Source of the DNA: Agrostemma githago
Lineage: Eukaryota; Streptophyta; Magnoliopsida; Caryophyllales; Caryophyllaceae
Direction: 5' to 3'
DNA: 64,000 nt
Assembly: GCA_958450325.1 (NCBI GenBank)
Contig: OY288251.1
Coordinates: forward strand, 68,403,666 to 68,467,665
Shown here piece by piece: positions 10,375 through 19,291 of the stretch (its first letter is position 1; every line of letters starts with the position of its first letter). Under the pieces are notes generated by a model. It was not told the origin of the DNA, did not search any database, and saw nothing but the letters and a program-made list of their open reading frames with translations. Made by a program: the position numbers and the translations under genes.

Positions 10375-13023
10375 TCAGACGTATTTAGGTTTTTTGGTGA
10401 AGGCTGCTCGGGCTCTCTTCCAAGAATTGACTAGTAGGTAGCGGTAACAAATGAAGTAGAACACAGAGATGGCTATGATGGTGAAAGCGAGGCCGGGAAC
10501 ATGAGATACCACTGCATATATTCCGGACACAAACGCTATCATCAAAGCACCCAACGAAACTGAATTCAGGAACTCACCTCGAATGGACAATGCTTGGGCT
10601 CCTGATACAGTCACTTGACTCGCAAGTGCAAAGTAACAGATGATGGCAACGCTTGACATCGTGAAGGCTACTGCATCTGACACCAGAAACACGATGAATG
10701 AAGCCTTCTTTGCTAGCACAGCCAATCCTATAGTTTCCCCAGACGATTGATCGAAGCCTCCAGGTGGTGTAAAGCCTGCAGTGAAGGATACTGTTACAAT
10801 GAGAGCAGCAACAACCAGTCGAGTCTCTCCAACTTTTTGAAGATGACTGATCCTTTCTTCACGGGTTACTTTCCAACTGCATTTGTTATCCTTCACACTG
10901 TCAACTGTTTTCGCACTTTGAGTGTCATCAGTTCTACCGGGTATGGGTATGGGTATGCGCCTGCTCCTTGGTAGCAATTTAATCGATCTCCTTAGTTTAA
11001 TCTACAAATATTGTTACGAGTACATAGTAAATAAACAAAATACTTTTATGACAGTATGAACTCTGATGAAGATTAAACTTACATGACGACGAAAATTGTC
11101 ATTAGAAGATATGACATCGTGTGCAGTTAAATTCTTGTCGTTGAATGCCATTACATCCACATTCTTGTGCCTCCGTAAAAACAAGGGTAGCTTTTCGACA
11201 AAGTAATAGAAGGGAAGCGTGCGTGTGGTGGCAACAAGAAGATGCAGAGGCGTATTCCCGTCATTGTCTTTCTCATTTATAAACATCTCACATTGTGGCA
11301 CCTTTCTTAGAAGCTCGCTGAATGAAAGGAAGAGTCCCAAATTAGCTGCATAATGCACCACATTTCGCCCTTTGTTGTCCACTATTTCGATGCAGTCCGG
11401 ATGACAGCGTGCCAGCATCCGTGCTCCATTTATGTTTAAGTTTAGAGTCGCTACGTGAACAGGTGTTCTGCCCTCGTTATCTCGTATGTATGCTGCCGAA
11501 TTGTACTCATCATCCTGATTTATGAGAGCTCTCAGAATACTACGTTCAGACTTGCCATCCTGAGCAGCACAACAGTGAAGCGGGGTTTGTCCCTCGTCTT
11601 TCTTAACTCTTATAAGCAAACTACTCGTATTTTTTTCCAGGATCCGAGCCACAATATCTGTTGCAATTCGTTAGCAACTATTAGTTTTTTTCCATTGATC
11701 TTCTCCTTCTCTAATAGAAATGACCAAAGGTCGCGTGCTCGAATTGCAAGGGTTAGGTATATAAGGTAAGAGTTGGTTAGAATTCGTTGAGAGGTTGTTA
11801 GAGTTAGTTATGAGTGAGCTGAGGTCACTCATAACTAACTCTAACAACCCCTCAACTAATTCTAACCAACTCATTCACGAATCCTGAGCCTCCAAAATTC
11901 AGAGTCTGTATGGCAGAAAATCTTAACAAACACACAAAAACTAACCTTTGTTCATGTTCAAGACAGCAATGTGAAGGGCGGTTTGGCCACAGGGGCCTTT
12001 AAGCTCAAGGGCAGTGAGACGTGTATGTCCAGCAATGGCATCGAATGATTCTAAACATCCTCTCTCAGCTGCAAGAAAAAGGGGAGTCTCACCCAGATTA
12101 TTTGGCATATGATGCAGGGCATCCTCATTCTCATCAGCACCTGCTTCCACCAGTAACTTCACGATACCAGCATGAGTTGCCCGAGCTGCATCATGCAAGG
12201 CAGTATCCTTGCGATTGTTAGCCTTGTTCAGCAACCCAAGACGAACCAGCTCAGACAGTGTAAGAAACTCTTGCACAACACCCGTGTGGCCGAATCTAGC
12301 AGCCAAGTGCAAGGGGGTGTCCCCCTTGTCATTGCTCTGCAATAGCGCAGAATCCTCCGATGTCTCACCAATAACATACCGGATGAATGACATGTTAATG
12401 TTGTCAGCCACAACGCGGACGCCTCTAGGAATAATTTGAGTCGGTTTTCTCAAGTGGAGATGGAGAACATTGCTTCCCCCAGCCGTTTTCTGATGCTTCC
12501 AGTTATTATGCCACTGGAGTGCCTCCACTGATCCGCTTTCTGCAGCCTCATACACCTCACGCTGCATCCCGACTCTCAAATTGGAATTAAGCGGGATTAT
12601 CGAGGAATCACCCATTCTTCCTGCTTCTTTATTACTCCGTACTTGTTAGCAAAGTGAACAAATGCTTGAGGTTAGCTATACACATAGACATAGACAGCAG
12701 CGGATCCGTATTTGGCACAGATATAACAGTTCGAGCATCTTGAGCACTAGTGTCCATTGGCGTGGAGAGCTTATCCCACTAGTTTTCTAAGATGGATTCA
12801 AACTTACTGATGTAGGCACTAGTTACCATTAAAAACATCTTTAGTTTTTAGTTAACCTTACAAGTTTAGACATTTTACAACAAGAACTCCATACAAAAAA
12901 GTTACTACAAATCTACTTACTGCTCATATAAAATTTAAAATAAGTTAATTGAAATACACGTATTGCTCAATTTAGGAAAAAAAAAAGAAGGGAAATATAC
13001 TTACTGCTTGTTGAGGCAGCCAT
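10375..13023 (-). CDS. Ankyrin-repeat membrane protein with PGG domain (ACD6/ITN1-like)
   Basis: Four exons read leftward: 13023-13005, 12620-11946, 11657-11083 and 11001-10375, joined in consistent phases for 631 residues. The 19-nt first exon (MAASTS) ends at a GTAAGT donor, and its phase fits the next exon, which also has an in-frame ATG at 12615. Ankyrin repeats fill roughly residues 45-410 (GDTPLHLAARFGHTGVV, GQTALHIAVLN, EGQTPLHCCA, GNTPLHLLV). The C-terminal PGG domain (TAGFTPPGGF, about residue 475) is followed by three further hydrophobic helices, so this is a plasma-membrane-type protein with a cytosolic ankyrin part. Relatives act in salicylic-acid defence or salt responses. Oddities: a LINE sits 35 bp before the start codon, and the second intron holds a long hairpin. 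The tiny exon is the least certain part. Confidence 0.88.
11770..11872. repeat. Long near-perfect inverted repeat in an intron
   Basis: Arms 11770-11817 and 11825-11872 pair over 48 bases with two mismatches around a 7-nt loop, GCTGAGG. It lies in the intron between exons 2 and 3 of the ankyrin-PGG gene, so its transcript would form a long hairpin. No clear target-site duplication is seen. It could be a fold-back MITE or a young inverted duplication. Confidence 0.9.
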
Positions 13024-13057
13024 CCGACAACTCTAAAAATCCGAATACAAGTATATT

Positions 13058-13073
13058 AAGTACATGAACGTTA
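13058..13073. repeat. Left target-site duplication of the LINE
   Basis: AAGTACATGAACGTTA, identical to 18020-18035. The ATG within it opens the truncated ORF1 frame. Confidence 0.95.
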
Positions 13074-13912
13074 ACAGAGGGTTTCCTAGTGGGGGGATGG
13101 TGGAATTTCCGGTGAAATACGAGCGTTTACCGAATTTTTGTTATGGGTGTGGTATTCTGGGACATGGAGAGAGGGAATGCGATGAGGGACCGTATGAGGT
13201 GAATGAGCTCCAGTTTGGGGAAAACTTGAGGGCCTCTCCATGGAAAGCTAACAGGTCGGGTCCATCCACATTGGCGATGAAAGGTCGGAATCTCCAGAAA
13301 ACCTTTGATGATGAGCATAGGAAGAGGGAGGAGGATATGGTAGAAACTCTGGTGCAGAAGTTGCAATTCATCTCGATGCAGTCTAAATCTCGTACTGGCC
13401 GGAAGGAGAGGGACTCAGGGAAGGGAGGAAGGGAGGATGGTAGGGAGATTGGTAGAACCGACGGTGTGAGCAAAGAGCCTGAAGATGAGGGTGGGATGTT
13501 GATTCTTCATGGCAATGAGCAGGGTCTTTCCGGGCACGACTCTCCCATGCTGGGTGACATACTGAGTGGTGATCGGGATGTCGAGATGTGTGATGACCTT
13601 ATAGGGGAATCTATGGAGGTGTTTTTGGGCAAGGGGGAGACGAAAGAGGGTGGGGGTGAGTTGGCTAGTAAAGGGATAGGGAGGAAATTTGTAAAAGTGG
13701 TGAAAAGGGGAGGGGGCCCGTGGGTTGATCAGGGTGGTCGGACGGAGGAGGTGCATGTGGGTAGCAAGCGAAGGTTGGAGGGTGAAAGGGAGGGGACCGT
13801 GTCTGGTACCACTGATAGGCCGGTCCGTAGAAGGTGTGCAGTGGAGGAGGAATTTGATCTTACCATGAAAGTAGCGGATGCTGGCGGGGACCAGCACCGC
13901 GAAGAACAATGA
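13064..13912 (+). CDS. LINE ORF1 remnant with zinc knuckle
   Basis: 282 codons read from an ATG that belongs to the target-site duplication, not to the element. True LINE sequence begins at codon 4. The fragment has PVKYERLPNFCYGCGILGHG, a CX2CX4HX4C zinc knuckle as in plant LINE ORF1 nucleic-acid-binding proteins, followed by a charged Gly/Glu/Arg-rich tail. The N-terminal domain expected before the knuckle is missing through 5' truncation. It ends in an ATGA overlap with ORF2: the ORF2 ATG is at 13909 and the ORF1 TGA at 13910-13912, which suggests coupled termination and reinitiation. Whether any protein is made is doubtful, since no element promoter remains. Confidence 0.8.
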   Translation: MNVNRGFPSGGMVEFPVKYERLPNFCYGCGILGHGERECDEGPYEVNELQFGENLRASPWKANRSGPSTLAMKGRNLQKTFDDEHRKREEDMVETLVQKLQFISMQSKSRTGRKERDSGKGGREDGREIGRTDGVSKEPEDEGGMLILHGNEQGLSGHDSPMLGDILSGDRDVEMCDDLIGESMEVFLGKGETKEGGGELASKGIGRKFVKVVKRGGGPWVDQGGRTEEVHVGSKRRLEGEREGTVSGTTDRPVRRRCAVEEEFDLTMKVADAGGDQHREEQ

Positions 13913-16900
13913 AAATCTTAAGCTGGAACTGTCAAGGGTTGGGCAACCCCTTGACGGTTAGCTCCCTCCGGGATAGGTGTTGGAGGGAGGGCCCAAACAT
14001 CGTTTTCGTTATGGAAACGATGATTAGTAGTAGTGACTTAGAAGTAGTGAGAAATAAGTGCGAGTTCCGCACAGGCATTTGCCTTAGTAGTGTCGGTAGA
14101 TCGGGTGGTATGGGGTTATGGTGGAGAGACATTGATGCGGAGCTGAAGACCTGTGATGCACATCATGTGTGTATTGAGGTTACGACGGCGGAGGGGGTGA
14201 AGTGGCGAGCAGTGGGTGTATACGGATGGCCGGATGGTAGGAATAAATGGCAAACCTGGCAGATGTTGCGACGACTCTGTGAGGGGAGTAATATCCCGAC
14301 GGTATGTTTTGGTGATTTTAATGAGATCCTCAGCTCTAGGGAAAAGGAGGGTGGGTGTGCTAGGGGGGAGGGGCTGATGGACGCGTTCCGTACAACTCTG
14401 GATGAATGTGGCTTGCGTGACCTGGGTTATCGGGGCAACATTTTCACATGGCAAAGGGGACGTGAAGCAGGAAATTTAATCCGAGAACGACTCGATCGGG
14501 GAGTGGCAAATGCGGGTTGGCTTTCTCTTTTTCCGACAGCTTTTGTCCAACATTATCCTATTTATGCTTCGGATCATGCGCCTATTCTAATAGGCGAGGC
14601 TGATATGTGTCGGAGGAGGAGGGGCCGTAGATGGTTTCGTTTTGAACCTCTTTGGCTTTCTGATCCGGCCTGTCGTGGGGTAGTGGAAGAAGCATGGCAG
14701 GGACGTGATGGCGAGCCTATTACAGAGTATATTGCTCGGTGCGCGGCAAAGCTTTCGGGTTGGGCGAAGAGTACTTTCGGGGATGTCCGGGTACGGCTTC
14801 GGGAAAGAGAGGAAGAACTGGGTAAGTGGCAAGCCGGTTCCCCTTCCGGGGAGATGCTCGAGAAATGCGCCGAGCTTGTCAAAGAAATTGATGTGCTGCG
14901 GAATCAGGTCGAAACCTTTTGGTATACGAGGGCTCGGAAAACCGAGCTTCGAGATGGAGATAGGAACACCAGCTACTTCCACCATAAGGCAAATCAACGG
15001 CGTAGGAGGAATCAGATCAGCGGTATTGAGGGGGAGGATGGTACCTGGCACGAGAATGAGGTGGAGATTCGGCGTGTTGTGCTCGAGTATTACTCGTCTC
15101 TGTTCACTTCGGAGGGGTCCAGGGGGCAAGATGAAGTGCTGCATTGCGTCCAGAAGGTGGTGACGGATGACATTAATGCGGGCCTGGTTGCACCCGTTAC
15201 TGACATGGAGGTTAAAAAAGTCGTGTTCGACATGCACCCAAATAAAGCTCCAGGACCTGACGGCTTCCACGCTCTTTTCTACCAAAAGCACTGGGGGATT
15301 GTGGGCCCGGAGATATGTAAGTTTGTGAGAAGATGGTGGGAGCGGGGAGGGGACTTGAGATTCATTAATAAAACCTCGGTGGTTCTCATCCCTAAGACGA
15401 ATGCTCCTCGAAAGATTACGGAGTATCGACCTATTAGCCTTTGTAATGTCATTTATAAGATTATCTCCAAATTGTTGGCAAATCGTTTGAAGGGTATTAT
15501 GAATGAAATTATTACGGAGAATCAGAGTGCGTTTACTCCAGGTCGACTTATTACGGACAACGCTATCATTGCCTTTGAGATTTTTCATGCTATGAAACGG
15601 GGCGGGGAGGGAAAAGCCGAAAATGTTGCTCTGAAACTAGATATGAGTAAGGCCTACGATAGGGTGGAATGGAGTTTCTTGTGTGCGATGATGAGGAAGA
15701 TGGGCTTTGCCGATATATGGGTCAACCGGATTTTTGAATGCATTTCTACAGTTAGCCATTCTTTCGTGGTTAATGGGGAGCATACGGGGGAGGTGCGGCC
15801 GAGTCGGGGTCTTCGACAAGGGGACCCTATTTCGCCATCTTTGTTCCTGTTATGTGCGGATGCTTTTTCTTACCTGATCAGGAAAGCGGCGGTGGAGAAG
15901 CGAGTCCATGGAGTGAGTATATGTAGGGGTGCCCCGAGGATATCTCATCTATTTTTTGCTGACGACTGTATTATTTTTGCTAGAGCAACTGAAGGAGAAT
16001 GCTTGAGTCTAGCTAATTTAATTAGCCAATATGAAGGAGCATCGGGTCAAAAAATTAATTATTCTAAGACGGAAGTTGTCTTCAGCAAGAAGGTGTCAGC
16101 TCGGAATAGGGAGGATATTAAGAGGATTATGGGGGTGCGGGAAGTTGCTCGTCATGAGAAATATCTTGGTTTGCCTACCATTATTGGGCGGTCCAAAAAA
16201 GCGGTGTTTGCTAGTCTCAAGGAGCGGATTTGGAAGAAAGTACAAGGTTGGAAGGAGAAACTCCTGTCGAGACCCGGGAAGGAGGTTCTAATCAAGGCAG
16301 TGGCTCAAGCTATTCCGACCTATATGATGAGTGTCTTTGCTTTACCGGATGGAATAATTGCGGATATTAACTCCGTGGTGGCGCGTTTCTGGTGGGGATC
16401 CACGGACGTTAAACGACGCATTCATTGGAAAGCGTGGGACAAACTATGTGAGCCTAAACATGCTGGTGGATTGGGATTTAAAGACTTACGTGCATTTAAT
16501 GAGTCCTTGTTGGCTAAGCAAGTATGGCGCTTGATTGTGCATCCTGACTCTCTTGTGGCACGTCTCCTCAAGGCAAGATATTTTAAACATGATGACATCC
16601 TTGAGGCTAGAAGAGGGCACGATCCGAGCTTTTGCTGGCGTAGCCTGTGGGGGGCGAAGTCCATGGTTCTGGAAGGCTGGAAGTGGCGAGTAGGTGATGG
16701 GGCTAGAATTAATGTGTGGTGTGATGCTTGGCTCCCGGGCCAATCTGCTGGTCATGTTCCGGTGCCCAATATTGAGGCTGATGCCGATATGTGTGTGGCG
16801 CAGTTTATTGATCAGAACAATGGTACATGGGACATTGACCAGTTGAATAGGTTCCTGCGACCTGATGAAGTTAGAGACGCCCTCTCGCTCCTGCTTCATG

Positions 16901-18019
16901 GTGAGTCTCCTGACCAACTGTTTTGGTGGCCGACGCGAGATGGGGTGTTTTCAGTTCGATCCGCCTATAGGCTGGCAAGAGGTGGTTTTGGGCTCAGGGC
17001 ACGCTCTGTTGATGATGTTCGGCGAGCTGATTTTTGGAGGTTTGTTTGGCGAACTCAGGCACCTCCTAAGCTGAAGCATTTTGTTTGGCGGGCGTGCATG
17101 GGAATCCTCCCAACTCGTGCTAAGTTGGTTTCCCGACATGTTGTGAATGAAGCAGTATGTGGGTTATGTAACTCGGAGGTGGAAACGGATGTTCATGTGC
17201 TATTCCGCTGCAATGCTACTCGTGAGGTTTGGGTTGATAGCTGTGTGGAACCTCTCCTTTCTTTTCTACCTCAAACCAGTTGTTTCGAGGCGATCGATTG
17301 GGTCCTGAAACGAGTGACGAAGGAGGAATCGATTGGCTTCCTGTGCTTGGCCTGGGTTGCGTGGACGTGGAGGAATTCGGTTCTTTTTCAGGAGCAACCT
17401 TTGCCTCTCCATGTTGTTAAGCTCGGATTGACTCGGCTGGTGTCGGAGCACTCGCTATATTCGCAAAGGGTGGGTCCCGGGGAACATCAGGACCAGGCTT
17501 GTGGGATTGATCATTGGCGAAAACCGACTGAAGGGTGGGTGAAAATTAATTCTGATGCTGCTGTGTTAGGAGATGGAGAGGTGGGTCTGGGATTTGTGTG
17601 CCGAGACTCGGAAGGTAAGGTGGTGATGGCAGGTTGTAAAAGAATTCGAGCTTTTTGGCCGGTTGAAGTTGCTGAGTTCCAAGCCATTATCTTGGGGTTG
17701 GAGAGGGTGCAGGAGATTAGGTGTGAGAGTGTGGTGGTTGAGAGTGATGCTCTTGGAGTTATTAATGCCATTAATTGCCGCCAAGCCATTCGAAGTCCAC
17801 CCGGTTTGTGTCTTAATAGAGTGTCTGAGCTGTTACTTTCTTTTTCTCGTTTTAAGTGCCAACATGTTAAGCGTGGGGGAAATACGGTAGCCCATTTTAT
17901 GGCTCGTTATTGTGCTGTAGCTGGTGACGATGTTGTATTTGGCTCGTCTTTTCCGCAGTCCATTTTGAATATGGCGGAGATTGATTTAATATAAGTTGCC
18001 CACGTTTTTCCTCAAAAAA
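13074..18019 (+). mobile_element. 5'-truncated L1-type LINE, ORF2 intact
   Basis: A non-LTR retrotransposon of about 4.95 kb bounded by identical 16-bp target duplications (13058-13073 and 18020-18035) and ending in a short A-run at about 18014. The left end starts inside ORF1, so the copy is 5'-truncated. ORF2 is complete. The 3' UTR is only about 20 nt. Perfect duplications and an unbroken ORF2 point to a recent insertion. It lies antisense to the ankyrin-PGG gene, between that gene's start codon and its TATA box. Confidence 0.95.
13909..17994 (+). CDS. LINE ORF2: endonuclease, reverse transcriptase, RNase H
   Basis: 1361 residues without a stop. Residues 1-225 are the apurinic endonuclease (SWNCQGLGNP, CFGDFNEI, SDHAPI). 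The reverse transcriptase follows at about 440-720 (NKAPGPDGF, YRPISLCNVIYKI, LKLDMSKAYDRVEW, GLRQGDPISP, and LFFADDCIIF with the catalytic Asp pair). A zf-RVT domain with CGLCNSEVETDVHVLFRC lies at about 1020-1110. A plant-type RNase H is C-terminal (INSDAAV, AEFQAIILGLE, VVVESDALGVINAI). All key residues that I can check are present, so the enzyme could be active in trans. The domain order is that of plant L1 elements. Confidence 0.95.
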   Translation: MKILSWNCQGLGNPLTVSSLRDRCWREGPNIVFVMETMISSSDLEVVRNKCEFRTGICLSSVGRSGGMGLWWRDIDAELKTCDAHHVCIEVTTAEGVKWRAVGVYGWPDGRNKWQTWQMLRRLCEGSNIPTVCFGDFNEILSSREKEGGCARGEGLMDAFRTTLDECGLRDLGYRGNIFTWQRGREAGNLIRERLDRGVANAGWLSLFPTAFVQHYPIYASDHAPILIGEADMCRRRRGRRWFRFEPLWLSDPACRGVVEEAWQGRDGEPITEYIARCAAKLSGWAKSTFGDVRVRLREREEELGKWQAGSPSGEMLEKCAELVKEIDVLRNQVETFWYTRARKTELRDGDRNTSYFHHKANQRRRRNQISGIEGEDGTWHENEVEIRRVVLEYYSSLFTSEGSRGQDEVLHCVQKVVTDDINAGLVAPVTDMEVKKVVFDMHPNKAPGPDGFHALFYQKHWGIVGPEICKFVRRWWERGGDLRFINKTSVVLIPKTNAPRKITEYRPISLCNVIYKIISKLLANRLKGIMNEIITENQSAFTPGRLITDNAIIAFEIFHAMKRGGEGKAENVALKLDMSKAYDRVEWSFLCAMMRKMGFADIWVNRIFECISTVSHSFVVNGEHTGEVRPSRGLRQGDPISPSLFLLCADAFSYLIRKAAVEKRVHGVSICRGAPRISHLFFADDCIIFARATEGECLSLANLISQYEGASGQKINYSKTEVVFSKKVSARNREDIKRIMGVREVARHEKYLGLPTIIGRSKKAVFASLKERIWKKVQGWKEKLLSRPGKEVLIKAVAQAIPTYMMSVFALPDGIIADINSVVARFWWGSTDVKRRIHWKAWDKLCEPKHAGGLGFKDLRAFNESLLAKQVWRLIVHPDSLVARLLKARYFKHDDILEARRGHDPSFCWRSLWGAKSMVLEGWKWRVGDGARINVWCDAWLPGQSAGHVPVPNIEADADMCVAQFIDQNNGTWDIDQLNRFLRPDEVRDALSLLLHGESPDQLFWWPTRDGVFSVRSAYRLARGGFGLRARSVDDVRRADFWRFVWRTQAPPKLKHFVWRACMGILPTRAKLVSRHVVNEAVCGLCNSEVETDVHVLFRCNATREVWVDSCVEPLLSFLPQTSCFEAIDWVLKRVTKEESIGFLCLAWVAWTWRNSVLFQEQPLPLHVVKLGLTRLVSEHSLYSQRVGPGEHQDQACGIDHWRKPTEGWVKINSDAAVLGDGEVGLGFVCRDSEGKVVMAGCKRIRAFWPVEVAEFQAIILGLERVQEIRCESVVVESDALGVINAINCRQAIRSPPGLCLNRVSELLLSFSRFKCQHVKRGGNTVAHFMARYCAVAGDDVVFGSSFPQSILNMAEIDLI

Positions 18020-18035
18020 AAGTACATGAACGTTA
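18020..18035. repeat. Right target-site duplication of the LINE
   Basis: AAGTACATGAACGTTA, identical to 13058-13073, directly after the A-run of the LINE. Confidence 0.95.
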
Positions 18036-18203
18036 TTTTTGGGATTAGGAGAGATTGAGAGATTTATTATAGAGTGCAGTACTGGAGCAGTTAATATAGG
18101 GAGTATTAAAGAACACAACACAAGTATATGAAAATTGAAACAATGATAATTGATAAGTAAAGAAGTCAAGAAAAGTGATAAATACCTCAATCAATGTCGT
18201 AGG

Positions 18204-18215
18204 CATATATATAGC
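18204..18215 (-). promoter_or_regulatory. Displaced TATA box of the ankyrin-PGG gene
   Basis: On the minus strand CTATATATATGC lies about 185 bp from the right edge of the LINE. With the LINE removed it would sit roughly 200 bp upstream of the ankyrin start codon, a normal distance. With the LINE present the gap is about 5.2 kb. The assignment is inference from position. Confidence 0.5.
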
Positions 18216-18250
18216 ACCCAGATTTTTTATTCTTTGGTTAGGAGTTGTTA

Positions 18251-19291
18251 CACCATAATCGTTACTGGACCCCTCCCTAGTCCCTAGTCCCTACACATAC
18301 ACTTGTAAGATGGTACCCGTTGAATAAAACAGAGTGAGTATAATACTCCACGAGTACACTATTCCCTCCGGTCATTATTTTACCTCATGAATATTTAAAG
18401 GAGTATATAAGATGAAGGTATGTGGAGGAAAATAAAACTAAAAGAAAAATATGGGGGTCACAGAAAATGAGACAACAAATTACTTGTATATACTACTTTC
18501 TCCGTTCCGATCATTTATTTGTCTATGATTTTGGCACAAAGACAAGGGAGGGGGGAGAGATCCAATTATTGAGTGACATGTAGGACCAAATGAATGTGGA
18601 TGATCAAATTTCTCATAAAAGATCCTTCCTAAAATAGAAAGGCAGCTTAAAATGAAATATGCAAACAAATGATCGAGACGGAAGGAGTAAAAAGTACTCT
18701 TAATGAAGAACAGCATACTATCATAGTGTTCAAAATGAAAACATGAAACATTGAGGGGGGGGGGAGTACTTCGGAATAAGAATGTGAAATGGGTTGGTGC
18801 AGGTAAAGATAACCGATTCATTTCATTTATTATATCAAGGAACCCCAAGTCTCTTATACCACTCCCAAAGGTCACGAACTCATGGAGGAGTTCATACCTT
18901 GCTTGGGTCACCTTAGAGCATGGTGATTACCCATGGTTCCGGAAACATCCAAAACATTTTACTTCTCTCTTGCGACGAATACATTCACGTTAGGTATAAA
19001 ATGGCTAAACACTAACACTGATCAACCTGGCATGATGACTGATGAGAAGCCTTTGCACACTTTCAGGATTACAAGCTTCATACTATGGAGTAGAGGATTA
19101 TAGCTATAAAAACAATGTATGCTACAAAAATGGTTTTTTCCACCAACACTAACAAATCTCTGGTCATAAGGATCAAAGATAAAACCATTTTTTTCTCAAT
19201 TCAACTCAAAATATAGTCGCTACATCATTCAATAACTTAAAAACACACAAAAAAAAAACATAACTTGTAGACACCACACCCAATAGCAGTA
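18251..19291. other. Intergenic between ankyrin promoter and eIF6
   Basis: Contains the MITE at 18494-18689 and a degenerate CCTCCGGTCATT-type Stowaway end near 18364. The rest, to the eIF6 stop, is 3' UTR or unassigned AT-rich DNA. Confidence 0.4.
18494..18689. mobile_element. Stowaway MITE
   Basis: Left end TACTTTCTCCGTTCCGATCA, right end TGATCGAGACGGAAGGAGTA, inverted and bounded by TA. About 196 bp. Confidence 0.7.

Noticed and set aside
13415..13909. 164-codon minus-strand frame over LINE ORF1
   Set aside because: Antisense of a Gly/Arg-rich coding stretch, which produces Pro/His-rich shadows. No independent evidence.
14587..15588. 333-codon open frame on the minus strand inside the LINE
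   Set aside because: It is the antisense shadow of the reverse transcriptase ORF. It has no domain, and the plus frame has all family motifs.
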